This document shows, piece after piece, positions 63,646 to 64,000 of a stretch of 64,000 nucleotides of DNA (the stretch's first letter is position 1; each line of letters opens with the position of its first letter). The translations under genes and the position numbers were made by a program. The notes beneath the pieces are model-generated. The model had not been told where the DNA came from and did no database searches. It worked only from the letters and a program-made list of their open reading frames with translations. The stretch is from Pegea sp. RAD2-039 (lineage: Eukaryota > Chordata > Thaliacea > Salpida > Salpidae), in assembly GCA_034620365.1 (NCBI GenBank), contig JAQGEQ010000003.1, positions 682,001-746,000 on the forward strand. Direction: 5' to 3'.

Positions 63646-63828
63646 TTTTATATATATAAATGCGAAGGAGGGTTCCTAAGGAGAGCACATCTCACTAACA
63701 CACATTCTCACGAGTTTTTTATGGTTTTTCTCAGGAGTTTTATATGTCTCCACCTGGGGTCGAACCCGGTACTTCCTAGCTAGATGTACCTTGTAGCTAG
63801 GTGTAGTAACCGCTTCGCCACCAAGCGA
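63646..63828 (-). mobile_element. tRNA-derived SINE with a LINE family 1 3' tail
   Basis: Minus strand, 5' to 3': a tRNA-like head with an RNA polymerase III A box TGGCGAAGCGG (63820-63810) and B box GGTTCGACCCC (63766-63756). Between them are CCTAGCTA and TAGCTAGG arms that can pair. A short A-rich body follows, then about 54 nt (63712-63659) that match the family-1 LINE 3' UTR (GTGAGAATGTGTGTTAG, then CCCTCCTTCGCATTTA), and a TA-rich tail. The acceptor stem does not pair, so it is not a working tRNA. The structure is the textbook SINE that borrows its partner LINE's 3' end for reverse transcription. Confidence 0.85.
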
Positions 63829-64000
63829 AAATAATAATAATTCATTTTTCTATAGAAAACTAACTTCTGAACTTTCATTTACTTATTAGATACATTTTTT
63901 TTATGAAAGATGTCTTTTATTTACCTTGTTTTTGTTTGTTCCTTTCTTTGGTTTAAGAGAATATTTTAAAATAGTAATTCAATTAATGGTTGTTTTTAAA
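63829..64000. other. AT-rich end of window
   Basis: Nothing recognised. Confidence 0.5.

Noticed and set aside
63756-63826. A genuine tRNA gene
   Set aside because: A and B boxes are good and the T arm nearly pairs, but the acceptor stem does not, and the unit is fused to a LINE-type tail.

Overview
This is an AT-rich (by eye roughly 70-75% A+T) window of animal nuclear DNA. The protein-coding genes are split by GT-AG introns, many of them only about 38-110 nt long. Gene content points to a metazoan with motile cilia and a vertebrate-like core repertoire: an LRRIQ3-type axonemal LRR/IQ protein, a FANCF-like Fanconi anemia core subunit, a Polycomb/CBX chromodomain protein, a ZDHHC15-type palmitoyltransferase, an SLC7 cationic amino acid transporter and an SLC16 monocarboxylate-type transporter. 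The lineage is not resolved; an AT-rich cnidarian-like or lophotrochozoan-like invertebrate would fit.

Layout. 1-3 kb: intergenic DNA, then a 5'-truncated LINE (family 1, copy A) with an open reverse transcriptase. 4.8-8.0 kb: an SLC7 gene whose last exons are not seen. 8.6-20.8 kb: a repeat island bounded by two direct copies of a U5-U2 snRNA cassette, both on the minus strand. Between them lie a family-2 LINE with a PHD-like ORF1 and an endonuclease, a broken Ty3/gypsy-like fossil, a fragment of a third LINE family, and family-1 LINE copy B. 22.4-26.1 kb: a complete 15-exon LRRIQ3-like gene. 27.1-29.9 kb: a second family-2 LINE. 31.1-34.8 kb: a 10-exon DHHC palmitoyltransferase. 39.6-43.5 kb (minus): a 7-exon FANCF-like gene. 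44.05-44.69 kb (minus): a one-exon Polycomb-like gene. 48.6-49.3 kb: LINE copy C. 50.6-51.8 kb (minus): a secreted protein with hexapeptide repeats. 54.2-57.0 kb (minus): an SLC16-type transporter. 57-63.6 kb: gene-free DNA. 63.65-63.83 kb (minus): a tRNA-derived SINE whose tail matches the family-1 LINE.

The host genes show no operon-like logic. The most unusual content is RNA: the duplicated U5-U2 cassette, whose full-length U2 keeps every stem but has a changed branch-site recognition sequence, and a SINE-LINE partnership visible inside one window. On the protein side, the DHHC enzyme has lost two of four ligands at each zinc site. Exon-intron models were built by hand from splice signals and reading-frame phase; nearly all close exactly in frame.
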